Notes under the pieces: generated by a model
Told to the model about the DNA's origin: nothing
The model's database searches: none
What the model saw: only the letters and a program-made list of their open reading frames with translations
Made by a program: the position numbers and the translations under genes
In this document: in pieces, positions 1 through 11,118 of the stretch
Layout of the letters: every line of letters begins with the position of its first letter
Position numbering within the stretch: the first letter of the stretch is position 1
Source of the DNA: Lumnitzera littorea
Lineage: Eukaryota > Streptophyta > Magnoliopsida > Myrtales > Combretaceae
Direction of reading: 5' to 3'
NCBI GenBank assembly: GCA_024138015.1
Contig: JAMXBB010000002.1
Span: 12,219,941 to 12,283,940 of the forward strand
DNA: 64,000 bases

Positions 1-1160
1 TCAAGATGAGGCAAAGATTATCTTGAAATTTTGAAACACATAAAACTATTGATAAAACTTTCTTTTTTACTGTTGAATAATTAGTTTGAGCATTTTGCCA
101 TATTATCGAATGATATCTTATTACTTGTTCTTAATTATTAAGTGATTGTTTTAACATTCTACTGAATCCTATATTTGGCGCATTAGTTTTGACTATAGGT
201 TTAGCATTAAAATTAATCATTCCAAGACAGAGTAAATTTTTTACTTTTTATTCAATTTCTTGAATAATTTTAGTCATCTCACTATTTTAAGGTAGAGGAT
301 TCTTTTTTAATCTCTAGAATAAGGGTTTACATTTTTGCTTTAGGTTTTGAATAAAATTTGAGACATAATTAAGGCATTTTAAGAATCTTTACAATTGTTT
401 TTTATTTTTACTTTCATTAGGAAATTTTTTAGTAAATTCTATAGATTTATCTATAGGCTTGATTTTTCATTGATGTACATCATTTTTCATTGATGTACAT
501 CATGGCCTAAAAATCTAATTATAGTTTGAAAAAGATGAAAATTTGATTCTAGTTTGGAACAATTTCATTTTTTCTTAGAAACCATTAAACTATTCCTTTT
601 AACTATGTTGCATTTTTTGAAAAGATAAAAACATCATCTATATAAACTACTGAAAAACTTGAGTATGGTATAAAAATTTCATTCATAATATTTTGAAATT
701 TAGAAAAAGCATTCTTGAGGCCAATGGCATTACATTCTATTCATATTAACCAAAAGAGATTGTGAAAACTGTCTTATATCTATTTTCTTCACTTATTTGG
801 ATTTGTTAAAATTTAGATTTCATATCAAATTTTGAAAAAATTTTAGCATCGACCAATCTATTAAGAAAATATCTTTTATTAGGTATTAGGTATCTAATTT
901 ATTTGAGTACCAAAGCTAATGGTTTATGATTAATAACTAGTCTTTAAGCACCTCTTTCTAATAAGCTTGATTTAGAACATAAAAGGCTAAGCATAATCAA
1001 GATGACTTAGATTTTTTTAATTAATTTTTATTTAATAAATCTTGAATTTCTTTTTTATAAAATTCTAATAATTCTTGATTCATTTGAATAGGCATTGCCC
1101 TTTGTAGGGATTTTTTCTTCAATAAATCCTTCTACATAAGGTAAATTTACTATGTGCTTT
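1..1160 (-). pseudogene. Caulimovirid reverse transcriptase / RNase H pseudogene
   Basis: On the minus strand, an upstream RT block containing PIQMNQEL lies at 1028-1098. A YIDD box, the RT catalytic site, is at 633-644. A run containing NYSTVKK, typical of the start of the RNase H domain, is near 58-84. In the living family RT copies the pregenomic RNA and RNase H degrades it. The blocks lie in different frames with stops between them. A 20 bp tandem duplication (461-480, 481-500) falls just after the YIDD region. The product cannot be functional. An alternative is a Ty3/Gypsy RT, but the spacing and the lack of an integrase on the downstream side favour a pararetrovirus. Confidence 0.7.
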
Positions 1161-2358
1161 TTTTTTTTTTTACCAAAAAGCATTGGGAATTTTAAAGCAT
1201 ATTTCTTTTTCAAATTTTTCTTGTAATGATTTGATTTTTATTTGAATTTCCTTTTAATTAAGTTATGAATTTATTCTTTCTTATTCTATTTATTTTTTAA
1301 GAAAATCAATATATTTTAATTTTCTTTCGATTTAACTAATCATGTTTTTTTTTAAAAAATTGGCTTCTTTTTGTCTCATAGGATATACAAACTTAAAAAA
1401 TATTTCTTTATCTTTGACTTTTGTTTTCAATCCCTTAAAAGTTGTTGAAAAAAGGTAGAGCATGATAAAAAATGAAGTTCTTAATATTACTAAATTATTA
1501 ATATTCTTGACTAAAATAAATGAAGTTTTGTGAAGTTTTGAAATTAACACTTTCTTAAACAATCTTGGTGTTGGATAATTTACAATTAACATTTAATCTA
1601 GACTCATTTGTTGAAACTAATCTTTCTATTGTTTTTTGATAAATTTTGTTAGGGTTAGACCTTCTTAAATGTAGTTCTGATCAACACCTCAATCTAACAA
1701 AGTCGTTACTTCCATACTAAACTCATTTTTTATAGCTATTGTTATTTTGACATACCAATTTTTGAATATTTATTCTATTGATTAAATTAATATACTCTTT
1801 AACTTCTTTATTATTTTCTTCTTATTCTTCTTCACTAGAATCTTGAATATTATATATTTTTTATTTAATTTTTATCCTTTCTTTGAAATGCTTATGCTTG
1901 AATTTTAAGTCTTTTATTTCCTTTTCCATGACACTTATTTCTTCTTGAAGACTCTTTATTGTCATAGGTTATTCTTTCTTTGAAAATCTATCATAGATCT
2001 TTTGTAATGAATACATTTCATTTTTATCTTGACCTTTTTCTTTTTACATAGTCATTTCTCTAATTTTGAGTACATATTTTTTTATTTTTATAGATTTTTT
2101 ATTTGATCAATCATTTCTAATAAAAATTTTTTCTCACCAATGATAACATTTATTATTTTACATGAACAAACTTTTTCAAAATAACAATCTAAATCTTGAT
2201 TGAGTGAAGTATCAAAATCGCTTTCAATTTCCTGAATATAATCATAATTTTCTTCAATTAATATACTGTCTTTAGAATTATTATCATTTATTTATTTTGA
2301 GTATCCCATCTTTGACTTCTTCTTCTACATCTAAGTTATTAATTTTCTTTAATATTGA

Positions 2359-2400
2359 ACACTTGGGAACGGTGTGTCATTTTATACTATACTTGTAATA
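2359..2400 (-). pseudogene. Degenerate CCHC zinc knuckle of the caulimovirid coat protein region
   Basis: The minus strand has the spacing of a C-x2-C-x4-H-x4-C knuckle. The His and last Cys are present (CAC, TGT), the first two Cys codons read TAT (Tyr), and the codon before the His is TGA. All three lesions fit G-to-A change. In the virus family this finger closes the capsid domain and binds RNA. The position upstream of the protease and RT fits. Confidence 0.5.
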
Positions 2401-4139
2401 TTTTATTTCTTTCTAAAAAATTTTCTTTTTAGGTTTATAATTCATATATTTTTTTAATTTCTCTTTTTTCATATTGTCTTTGATTTTTATCTTTTTTAGT
2501 TTTTCTTTTAACTTTTAATGAAGGGGTTTGAATTTTTTTCAAAACCATATTAATAACAAAAATCTCATAATTCTCTTTTAAGACTACTTTTTTCTTTCAT
2601 TATTTTTTATTGAAGTTTTAAATCATTACATAAACTTAGACCTTTTAAATTGATAACGTCGATAAGTTCTCCAAATGATATTAAGTAATTTGAAGTAATA
2701 CAATATTCTCTTGAAATCCTTTCTCAAACTTTATTTACAAATAACTTTGGAAATCTAGCTATGAAGCGTTCCTTTCAAAAGCTTTCTTTACAATTTTGTC
2801 TTGAGAAAACCTTAATAAGCAAAACATCTTTATATCATCTAAAATCATTTAGAGTGAAACACCTTAAATTTTAAAGAATTTCTCAATTTCTTTCTCTAAA
2901 CTAAGTAGGATCTTTTACAAAATATTTAGTGATAGCATAAATTAAAGTTGGAACAGTATCTTCCATTGATATTGTTGATCACTAACTCCTTTTTTAAATT
3001 AAGGATATATTGTTTTTCATTTTCTTTGAGATAATTTTCTCATCATCCTTTGAGCATTTTCGTGGATCCAAATACTAGAATTCTTGCTATTTGATAATCA
3101 GTATTATTTTGTTATTTAAATGAATTTGACGCAATAATCATTTGATTGAGTATATATAAAACTTAATGTTCTGCTATCTTATCAATGTTCTATTCATAAA
3201 TTCCTTCTCTAGAATGTCTAGCTAGATCTTTATATGGTTTTTCTTCGTACATATTATTTGGAGAAGAGGGTCTACAATATCTTGACATTTGATTTGAAGT
3301 TGTCATTAATCTTTGAGGATTATTGATTTTATTAAAATTGTCTTGATAATTCTTCTATTTCTTGATTAATGGTGTTAATTACATCCTATTCTTTATTTCT
3401 AATTTACTTAATATATTTGAAATTTGTTCTAATAATTTATCACTTTTTCAATATCTAGAATGATAAATGGTGGATAAATACGTTTTGTGATTTTTAAGGA
3501 TGAACTTTCTTCTTTGATTACATACTTTCCTTTATCTTGTTTATCAATTAGTATATTTTCAATTCTATTGGTCTATTGACTAAGACTATGAAGAACTTAA
3601 TTAGTGTAATTATTTTGAGTTTTGACATCATTTAAATCTTGATTTTCTCTAGTTGTTTTCTTAAATGGGAGAAGCTTTTATTGACTCATCTTGAATTTTA
3701 ATTTCTACTTCCTGAAGTGGGGAATGGGTTCCTACGATGGGACCCTTTTGTGTTTTTCACTTTTGAGTTAATTTGTTTAAAGTTTAAATAAAATATGTCT
3801 TGCTTGGACTAAAATTTTTTTAAGCCCTTTAAAAAAAGGTTCATTTCTTAGCAATTTGGTTTCCATATTAGAATACCATATTACTCTTATTGAATAAGTT
3901 TCTTCTTTAATATATTTGTTGAAAATATTTTAACCTATTTTTTCTGTTTTCTTCTAACAAAAAAATCTTCTCTTAAAATATCATTGTTGATTTTGAAGTG
4001 CTCTTTTGAATTTATCATATTTAATTCATTACTTTGAGAAATAAGTTGGAGAGTTGGGTTGATAAATTGGTTCAGGCACCTGAGGTTGGAAGTCATACCC
4101 CTAAGCCTAATTAATTTGCTATTTAACCTAGGGACCTCT

Positions 4140-4621
4140 TGTTATTGAGTGATTTTGGGATTGGATCTTGTTCCTATAAAAATATAGAAAACTAAGTGAT
4201 ACCAAGGCTAGTACGGTATGACTACTATAGTGCCTAAGTTAATAAATGTGTTAAGAGAAGTAAGATAAGTATAAAGTTTAGGGTCGTAAGAGAGTTCTTA
4301 TAGTACTTCCTCATAATATTTCTAGGTGAAAATTGAGTATCTGAAATTGCAGTTAATCATCAATAATAGGATACATAGAGATCTCATAATCAAACACATA
4401 CCAAAGATATAGGAATAATGGGAAGTTATGTAATGAGATCATACTAGATCATAATTGTTCACACCGCTTTCCTGGGTTTAAACCGAACGTGTTAACAGGT
4501 TGGCTTTAAGGCTCACCGAATGGATTGAGCTTCAGTCAACACCAGCTGAAAATGAAGTAACTCAGCCTCTCGTTGGTTAAGTACACAAATATTGTTATAA
4601 GGTGAAAATTGACTGTCGACA
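4140..4621 (-). repeat. 3' LTR of the Tat element
   Basis: 482 bp, alignable over its whole length with 21918-22398. It starts TGTTATTGAGTG and ends GTCGACA in plus-strand reading, so TG and CA termini are kept. The TATA box seen in the other LTR is altered here (TATTTCTA near 4320 in plus reading). The 5 bp on its left, CCTCT, are one copy of the target-site duplication. Confidence 0.9.
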
Positions 4622-4972
4622 TTTGCCACTTGACTCTCATGGTCGAGAACTCGACTATGGGAGTAAAGACATATGAGTTTCCTAAGTGCCAAATAATGTT
4701 GGAAATTTTGTTTTTAATCTTGGAACACGATGGATCATGTCCTAATCGAAAGGTCATAGCTTTTCAATTTTCCCGCCTCTTCACTCTTCTGCAGTAGTGC
4801 ATATGATAGCTATCATCTTAGCCATTATTACACTACAAGGGCTATTAACTGTTAGAGACATGATAATTGTTAGATCTCTGGTTTATAACACATGTCATCA
4901 ATCCACGCTCAATCATCTAACCAATACATCACTTCCGTCAGAAGCGTGTTAAGGTTATGAGGGGAAATCACT

Positions 4973-4984
4973 CATATATAAAGG
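4973..4984 (+). promoter_or_regulatory. Probable TATA box of the antisense gene
   Basis: CATATATAAAGG stands about 260 bp before the first ATG of the antisense gene. It is followed by a C/T-rich leader (5000-5090) with short open stretches, and by AATTAGGTAAGG near 5115, a possible leader-intron donor. It lies in internal DNA, outside the LTR, so the gene would have its own promoter. This is inferred from sequence only. Confidence 0.5.
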
Positions 4985-5240
4985 ATTTTTCCTACTAAGT
5001 AGATTTCTTCACTTTATTCTCATCTATACCTATAAGTTCTTGTCCACTTTCGACTTCTCATCTTCATCCTTCAAATTCCTAAAAGTTTATGATTTTATCA
5101 TATAGCTTCAATTAGGTAAGGTTCGAAGTGTTATTCGTCGACTTGTTCCTTTAGATTCTGAGGCAATTAAGATCGAGGCTACTTTTCCCTCCTAAATAAG
5201 GAACGATTCGGTATGTTCTTCAAGTAGCTTAACCAACAGT

Positions 5241-7838
5241 ATGATGGAGCATTGGGAGAAACTCACTCGCATCAATACTCTTTAGGTAAACAATTATCTT
5301 GAAGATAAGGAAGGAAGGTTCGTTGCTAGGTACCTATATAACAATGTAGTTTATTTCATCGATTATCTAAATGGAGTAGCAAGTGGTGCCGTTAAGACAA
5401 TAGTCTCAAAGTGCAACAAATACTAGTAAGATATTCCTAAAGCATGGAAGTTAGGTAGACTAAGGGAATAGGAGAGAGTGTATTTTCCAAGAGAACATGA
5501 GTTTCACATATATTTAAAATACCTTGATTTTGGACTGTGCTTCCCATTCTCAGCTTTCATTAGACAGTTTTTCAATTACTTTTGGGTTGTGCTAAGTATG
5601 TTTTCTCTGAACACATATCGACTTCTTATAGCATTTGAGATCATTTGTAAGGAGCTAAAGGTTAAGGCTATGCCCTAGCTTTTTAGATATTTCTTCACGA
5701 TAAGAAAGCAACCTGATGGTTAGTATTTTGCAATTACTCGGCATCGTGAGTTAGAGTCCAAAATCCACAAGTAGTATGAAACATGATGGTTGGTATTTTG
5801 CAATTACTCGACATCATGAGTTAGAGTCCAAAATCCACAAGTAGCATGATAAGTTTGTTTCTATTGTGTTGGATGAAGATTTGGATTTTTAGACCCAACG
5901 AACCAAGCCTATCCATACAAAAGATATTGACTTGATGTTGAATGACGCTACAGTTACTAAAAAGATACAAGGAAGGAGGAAGAATAAGATGTTCTTATGG
6001 GATGCTAAGATGATAATACGGTGTTATGAGAGTGGGGAATCGATTTTTTCTGAGTGAGAAGGTAAGCGTTAGAGCAATTGTCGTACCAAGTAAAGCTATA
6101 AGAGGAAAGCCGTTTTTGTGACTTTAGGAAGAGAATAATTGTTTTAGGGCCTCGCTTGGCACGAATCTTATAAGTCATTTATTTTCCCTTCTTTAATTCT
6201 TAATATTGTTATCGTTTATTGCAGATATGGGTGTAAGTGACATTAATCCTGCAAAGCTGTTGGCCCAAGCAAAGGCAAAAAAATTATGGTTGGACAAACG
6301 TACAGCCACTAAGGTACTTATAGCTCGACTCGCGGTGCCTAAAAAAGCCATACAAGACAAGGCCGTGAAAAAGGCCATTGCTAATAAAAAGGTTGTTCAT
6401 CCTGCCGAGATGAGTCAAAGTACTGATCAACCCAGAGTTACGAGGGCTACACTCGAGTCAACTATCCTAGTTAAGAACAATCCTTAGGGGGAAATGTCAA
6501 AGACTTACACTAAGAGATCAGTGATAAAAGCGGTGCTAACGACATTCATTACGAGGTGGCCAAAGGCCCATCAACCCATACAAATAATGAACTAGGTCCT
6601 ACAAAGAGGAGTAGGAAAGAGCTTGTCGATCAACCTCTATCCAAGAAATCCAAAACTTTAGATGAAAAGACTAAGGAAGCTATGAAGAACAAGGCTCTCA
6701 ATATCAGTAGTGTCGTGTTTGTCCCTAACTGCAAGGTAGGTGAGTACCTTGTTCTGTACTGGAGCTACAATGTCCTACACACTGACTTAGCTCTAGGTGA
6801 TAGAACAAAGTCCCTGGCTTGGATGGATAAGGTCATTCTCCCTAGGGATAAGGAGATTGTGAAGAAAGATGTCGATAAGGCAGGCGATTGTAATAAAGCC
6901 CTCATTGCCATTAAGCTGTATGATGTGAGTACTAATTAACTCTTTTCATTTAGAGCATATGTTCCGTTGCGGATATGATCTTCCTTGTTTACACATTAGC
7001 AACCACGTTTTGATGGTTTTGTGTGAAGCTAACAAGGAGATGAAGAAAGTAACATTTCTATGTTGATGTTATTGTTCTGTTAAGAACTATCCTTACTTTT
7101 TGTCACCTTAATGCAAAAGGTTGAAGACGCTTGTAATTCTTCGAAGGCTCAAACTACTATAGCTGAGAGTGTAAGAATTAAGGTTGAGATGGAGGCCAGG
7201 AGGCTTCAAGAAGAGTTAGCAATCGAAAAGCTGGCGCATTTTTTAATAGATGATGAAGTCTCTAGCCTTAAGGCCAAGAGTAAGGAGTTATACAAAGAGA
7301 TGGAGGACTTGAAAGAGGAGCTCTATAAGAAATGAGAAGAGTGCTAAGGGTTAAGTCAAACGCTTAGCTTGATGAGGGATGTAAAGACATGCTTAGGATG
7401 TAAATAAAAGAGTTGGAAATAGATGACTTCAAATTGCAGTCTCATGTCATCGAATTAGAGGATGTAGTGAAGAAGAAGCCCTAAGTTAAGGAAGCTTTAA
7501 AGATTGTTACTCTTAGTTTGCAGTATGAGAAATTGTTGAAGAAAAAATTCTTATAGGGGGTCCAACAAGCATGGAAAGAAATTTTGAAAATTCACCCTAA
7601 CTATGACCTCTCATGCCTAGACTTTGCCAACGTTGACGACAAAAATGTTAGTAGTGATGACGAAGAAGTTAGCAAAGATGTAAGAATTAAGGTTCAAGGG
7701 CAGGGTGATAATGATGAAGCTTGTGTTAAAGATCCTGATGATGACAATGAACGATTGTCCAAAGAGACCCCCTATCTCCAGAAAGAAACATCCACTTGCT
7801 CTGAAAACCCTAGTACCGAAAAAGTGATGAACTCTTAA
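5241..7838 (+). pseudogene. Antisense accessory gene (aORF) of the Tat element; gypsy-type plant transposon protein
   Basis: The gene is transcribed opposite to gag-pol, between integrase and the 3' LTR. The reading begins MMEHWEKLTRINTL at 5241. It continues through a recognisable block (5478-5760: YFPREHEFHIYLKYLDFG, PFSAFIRQFFNYFWVVLS, YRLLIAFEIICKELKV, then FRYFFTIRKQPDG). A block with FLWDAKMIIRCYE follows (about 5995), then a basic segment (6206-6480), a conserved segment (6556-6927), a coiled coil (7111-7335, EVEMEARRLQEELAIEKL type) and an acidic C-terminus (7584-7838). The first block resembles the plant 'putative gypsy type transposon' domain family. Good splice signals exist: acceptor TTTATTGCAG ending 6225 and donor GAT/GTGAGT at 6928. 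Stops and a 70 bp duplication at 5711-5850 make it a pseudogene. Its function in living elements is unknown. Confidence 0.7.
5711..5850 (+). repeat. 70 bp tandem duplication in the antisense gene
   Basis: Two nearly identical 70 bp units (5711-5780, 5781-5850), differing by a few transitions. They duplicate the codons around TRHRELESKIHK. As 70 is not a multiple of 3 the duplication shifts the frame, so it arose after the gene had lost function or destroyed it. Confidence 0.9.
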
Positions 7839-7964
7839 GATTGTTAATGTACTTTGTTTTTATACAAGTTATATGAATAAGATTCGATCGAGTCACCAAC
7901 CATTTGATATCATACATATTATTAATATCATGTACATTTTCTTTTATGCACAACTTGTTAGTTT

Positions 7965-8083
7965 CGATACATTTTATTTCACAAGCATTATCACTTCTCA
8001 GCACATTTTATTTCATGCGCCTTATTATATTTGGCACATTTTATTTCATATATGTTATTGTTTCTTGGCACATTTTATTTCAC
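7965..8083 (+). repeat. Four-copy tandem repeat, about 34 bp period, after the antisense gene
   Basis: The core ACATTTTATTTCA recurs at 7969, 8003, 8036 and 8070, so the spacing is 34, 33 and 34 bp; the last three copies are preceded by GC. Spacers differ in sequence. It lies about 130 bp after the antisense gene's stop and about 350 bp from the end of integrase, where the two convergent transcription units would end. Confidence 0.85.
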
Positions 8084-8116
8084 GCACACTTTAGATGTCT
8101 TGTTGAAGACATATAG

Positions 8117-8434
8117 TCCGTTAGTCATATAGGACGTGAACTAATGTGATTCGCTATGTCAGATTATTGTTGTTTTTCAACAATCGAATAGTTTGTTAGC
8201 TGTATAACAAGAACTTTATTAATTTGGTAATCATATGTAAGTCGAGAAAGTACATGATAGAAAATAGTAATACTAATAAAACTCAAAATGAACATTCATG
8301 ATCAAGATAAGATGCAAGTCATTGCCTTACAGAGTTTATAAAGGAAAATAACATTAAAGGAATTAAGTGAAATAAACCTTCAAATTGTCGGCATTCTATA
8401 CTTAAGGGATGATTGTTCCATCAAAACTTTCTAG
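8117..8434. other. Non-coding gap between antisense gene and integrase
   Basis: AT-rich internal DNA of the Tat element. I see no coding blocks, only the convergent 3' ends of the two opposed transcription units. No clear terminator signal is recognisable. Confidence 0.5.
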
Positions 8435-9103
8435 TCAATAAGTCCTCTCGCTTATGACTTTCCAGATCCTAACAGGATCCTCCCAGTTTGCGACAAGCTT
8501 CCTTTGTTTATCTTGTGTGCCAATCGCCTCTAATTTCCTGCAAACTAGATCTCCAAGCCAAAAAACCTTGTTTTTCACCTTTTGATTATAATATTTGGCT
8601 ACTTTGTGTTGGTATGCAATAACTCCTACCCTTATGACATCTCTTATCTCTTCAATAGTGTCCAAATTGGCCATAAGACCAACTTGATTGGCCATTACAT
8701 CAAAGTTTTGAGTGCAAAGATTAGGCAAGTCTAATTCAATCGGCAATATAACTTCCATACCATACACCAATCTAAAGGGTGTTTCTCCTATCGCAATCTT
8801 ATGGGTGGTCCGATATCTTCACAAAACATTTGGCAATTTGTTAGCCCATTTACCCTTAGCTTAATTAACTTCCCTCTTTAAGCTATGCAAAATGATCTTA
8901 CTAACGACTTTCACTTGCCCATTAGTCTGAGGCTGTGCTACGGATGTGTAATTAAAACAAATGTCATGTTTCTCACAAAATGTACGAAATTTATCATTAT
9001 CAAACTATGGTCCATTATCAATGATCATCATAAATGGGACCTCAAATCTTGATATAATGAAGTTGAAAACAAAAGCCTTTACCTTCTATTCAATAATTCT
9101 TGC
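8435..9103 (-). pseudogene. Integrase pseudogene, core remainder and C-terminal part
   Basis: Reading the minus strand from 9103, the core continues with KAFVFNFIISRFEVPFMMIIDNGP, FCEKHDICFNYTSVAQPQTNGQ and EV-N. The second catalytic Asp lies in IIDNG and the Glu region follows the QTNGQ block. After a break comes an intact 111-codon frame (8770-8435) with MEVILPIELDLPN, KVFWLGDLVCRKL and LVANWEDPVRI. This is the C-terminal domain that contacts DNA. The last codons (VISERTY) are the usual end region of Tat integrases. Confidence 0.87.
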
Positions 9104-9489
9104 TGTAAACACTTCATTTTTGCCAAATTAGTTTTATTAATTGAGCCAGGTAAATAAAAATAAGAAAATAAAAAAATAATAAAAATCAGAAAATAAAAAA
9201 AAAAACGAAAATTCAAAAAAAAAAAATCAAGTTAGGAGTTAAGTTATGTTAAGTTAGGTTAAATCCATTAGTTTTGGGCCAGACTAATTTGAGGGCTAAA
9301 AATTAAGATTTGTTAAATTATTGGGCTAAATTGGATCGAATGAAGCCTTAAAAGGAAAGCTCGAACTAGCTAGGGTTTCTAGAAGTTAGGGTGAATCTAG
9401 GTTAAATAAAAAATAAATCTTTTGTATAGATTCAATTTTGGAGCTTCTAAATAACATGTTGACTAGGGATTCGAGAGGCTTTTCTTTTT

Positions 9490-9819
9490 AATCACACATA
9501 CCCAATAAAACAACACACACTCCCCATATCTCTTCACGTACCACCATAAACTCCTACACGCCACCACCATACCCTCATGCGCCACTATGCATCACTACAC
9601 ACTGCCACGCGCCCCCACACACTATTGCATAAGCATTACATGCTACCCCAATACCCTAGCACACGTTGTCAGCATCACTCACCCAGATCTTCGCCCACTA
9701 TCGCTCAAGCTACCACCTACAGCACGTTTACTGTCTCCCACTGTCGCCCACATTATCGACCATCACTCACCCAAATCCTTGCCTACTATCGCTCGAGCCA
9801 TTGCTTATAGTACGTCTAC
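9490..9819 (+). repeat. C/A-rich low-complexity part of LTR B
   Basis: Long run of CAC, CCAC and CTAC words, strikingly C-rich on the plus strand compared with the AT-rich flanks. The matching part of LTR C (17890-18520) has the same character. Three overlapping open frames here are by-products of low complexity. Confidence 0.7.
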
Positions 9820-11101
9820 TGATATCAAGCAAGTGCACCTATCAATTTTAATTTAGCGGATGTGAGTTCGAGTCGATCCTTCAGAGATTTTGAGTACTAG
9901 TATTAACCTTAGCTCTATTATCTAATCGGAAAATTGTGATGGGTTGAATGAATTAACAAAATACTGAAATAATTAAAAAAATACTGAAATTAACAAACTA
10001 AACTAATTATGAGACTTGATTAAGCAATTTAGAAAGCAATAAAACTAAGAACGACTTCAAGAAAGCAAATAACGTATTTAGGAATTATTTCCCCTAATGT
10101 TTAACATGTGACTACTTAAAATATATTCAATTCAATTTCTATTATTCTTGACCGGAGGGATTTACAATTAAAGTTAATACCTTTCTCAAGCATATTAACC
10201 CTGATCCTAAATTATTTACCGGAATCTCTTCACTTAGTAATATAATTTAGAATTGCATTAATGGATAATGAATTCCAACGCAAATAATTAACTTTCCGGA
10301 AGAAACATGTATCTTATCTCTAAGTATATATGTGATTCTCTCCAATTATGCCTAGATCTAATTACACATGCAATTTCTCAATCATCATGCATAATATCAT
10401 ATATTGATACTCTAGAATTATCAATCAACAATTAAACAACCTAATTGAATCAAGAAAAGATAGAAACTTTATTGAAAATTATAAATAAACCCAAGAGTCA
10501 TATGATACCCTAGGTTCCATAATCCTAAATACACGAATTCTAAGCTATCATAATGAATCTAAAAACGAGTTCCATCAAAAACATAAAATAAAACATGAAA
10601 AACCCCTTTGGTTGATGCAAAATCTCTCTAATCTTGAAGTTGATGTTGCTTTCGCCTTTTTCTTCTCCTTCTCCTCAAGTCTCTTCTCTTCTCCCGTGTC
10701 TCGTTCGTCTTCTCTAATGTCTCTCCTTCTTCCAACCCTCATATGTCCTTTTATATATGTATTATAAGGATTCTATTTTCGTCACCAGACACAGCTTGGG
10801 ATATGGCCATGTCCCCAGGTCGTGTAACTTTCTGACCCTGGCAAATTTTTCTGGATGGACACAGCCTGGGGACATGGCCATGTCCCAGACTGTATAACTT
10901 CAAAACTTCATAACTTCTTCATTTGAACTCCAAATTGAGTGAAACTTGATTCATTTTCTTCGTTTTCGATCCTAGAATGCGTTCAAACCTTGAAATCAAA
11001 ATTTTACTCAATTAAGTATCAATTTCTTTAAAGAAAACAAAAAATGTAAGGGAAATACTATAAAATCACCATATGAAATATGTTTAAAATCAGAGTTATC
11101 A
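9820..11101 (-). repeat. 3' LTR of the Athila-like fragment
   Basis: 1282 bp, starting TGATAACTCTG and ending TTGATATCA in minus reading, with a short terminal inversion TGATA/TATCA. TATATAAAAGG on the minus strand at 10747-10757 is a good TATA box. Just upstream (11102-11118) the minus strand reads CTCAAGTGTGGGGAAATT, the polypurine-like tract common next to Athila-type 3' LTRs. No second copy is in the window. Confidence 0.78.
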
Positions 11102-11118
11102 AATTTCCCCACACTTGA
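11102..11118 (-). promoter_or_regulatory. Polypurine tract of the Athila-like fragment
   Basis: Minus-strand AGTGTGGGGAAATT abuts the LTR start TGATAACTC. A 'GAGGACAAGCAAATGCTCAAG' type sequence, containing a short inverted repeat CTTGAGGACAAG, precedes it. Plus-strand DNA synthesis would be primed here. Confidence 0.6.

Larger units (their letters stand above)
1..4134 (-). mobile_element. Endogenous caulimovirid (plant pararetrovirus) relic, main part
   Basis: This is a very AT-rich, badly decayed stretch whose minus strand reads, from high to low coordinate, a nucleocapsid-type zinc knuckle (2359-2400), a degenerate aspartic-protease D-x-G site (about 1660-1710), reverse transcriptase (about 500-1160) and the start of RNase H (about 1-200). 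That order is the pol order of Caulimoviridae. No LTR bounds it on either side. Its upstream part resumes at 22404 beyond the Tat element inserted at 4140. Stops and frameshifts are frequent in every frame, so it is a dead integrated copy. The left end lies outside the window. Assignment to Caulimoviridae rather than a Ty3/Gypsy element rests on the RT motifs and the lack of LTRs; the genus is not resolved. Confidence 0.72.

Noticed and set aside
1332..1592. 86-codon minus-strand frame as a separate gene
   Set aside because: It falls inside the caulimovirid polyprotein region between protease and RT and has no start or product of its own.
1..4134. Possibility of an intact, expressible virus copy
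   Set aside because: Every recognised block has stops or frameshifts, the zinc knuckle has lost two Cys, and the copy is split by a large transposon.
7965..8083. CRISPR-like evenly spaced repeat
   Set aside because: Only four short, AT-rich cores in a plant retrotransposon; no cas genes and the setting is eukaryotic.
9577..9856. Three overlapping plus-strand frames
   Set aside because: Products of the C/A-rich low-complexity part of LTR B, running into the Athila-like LTR.
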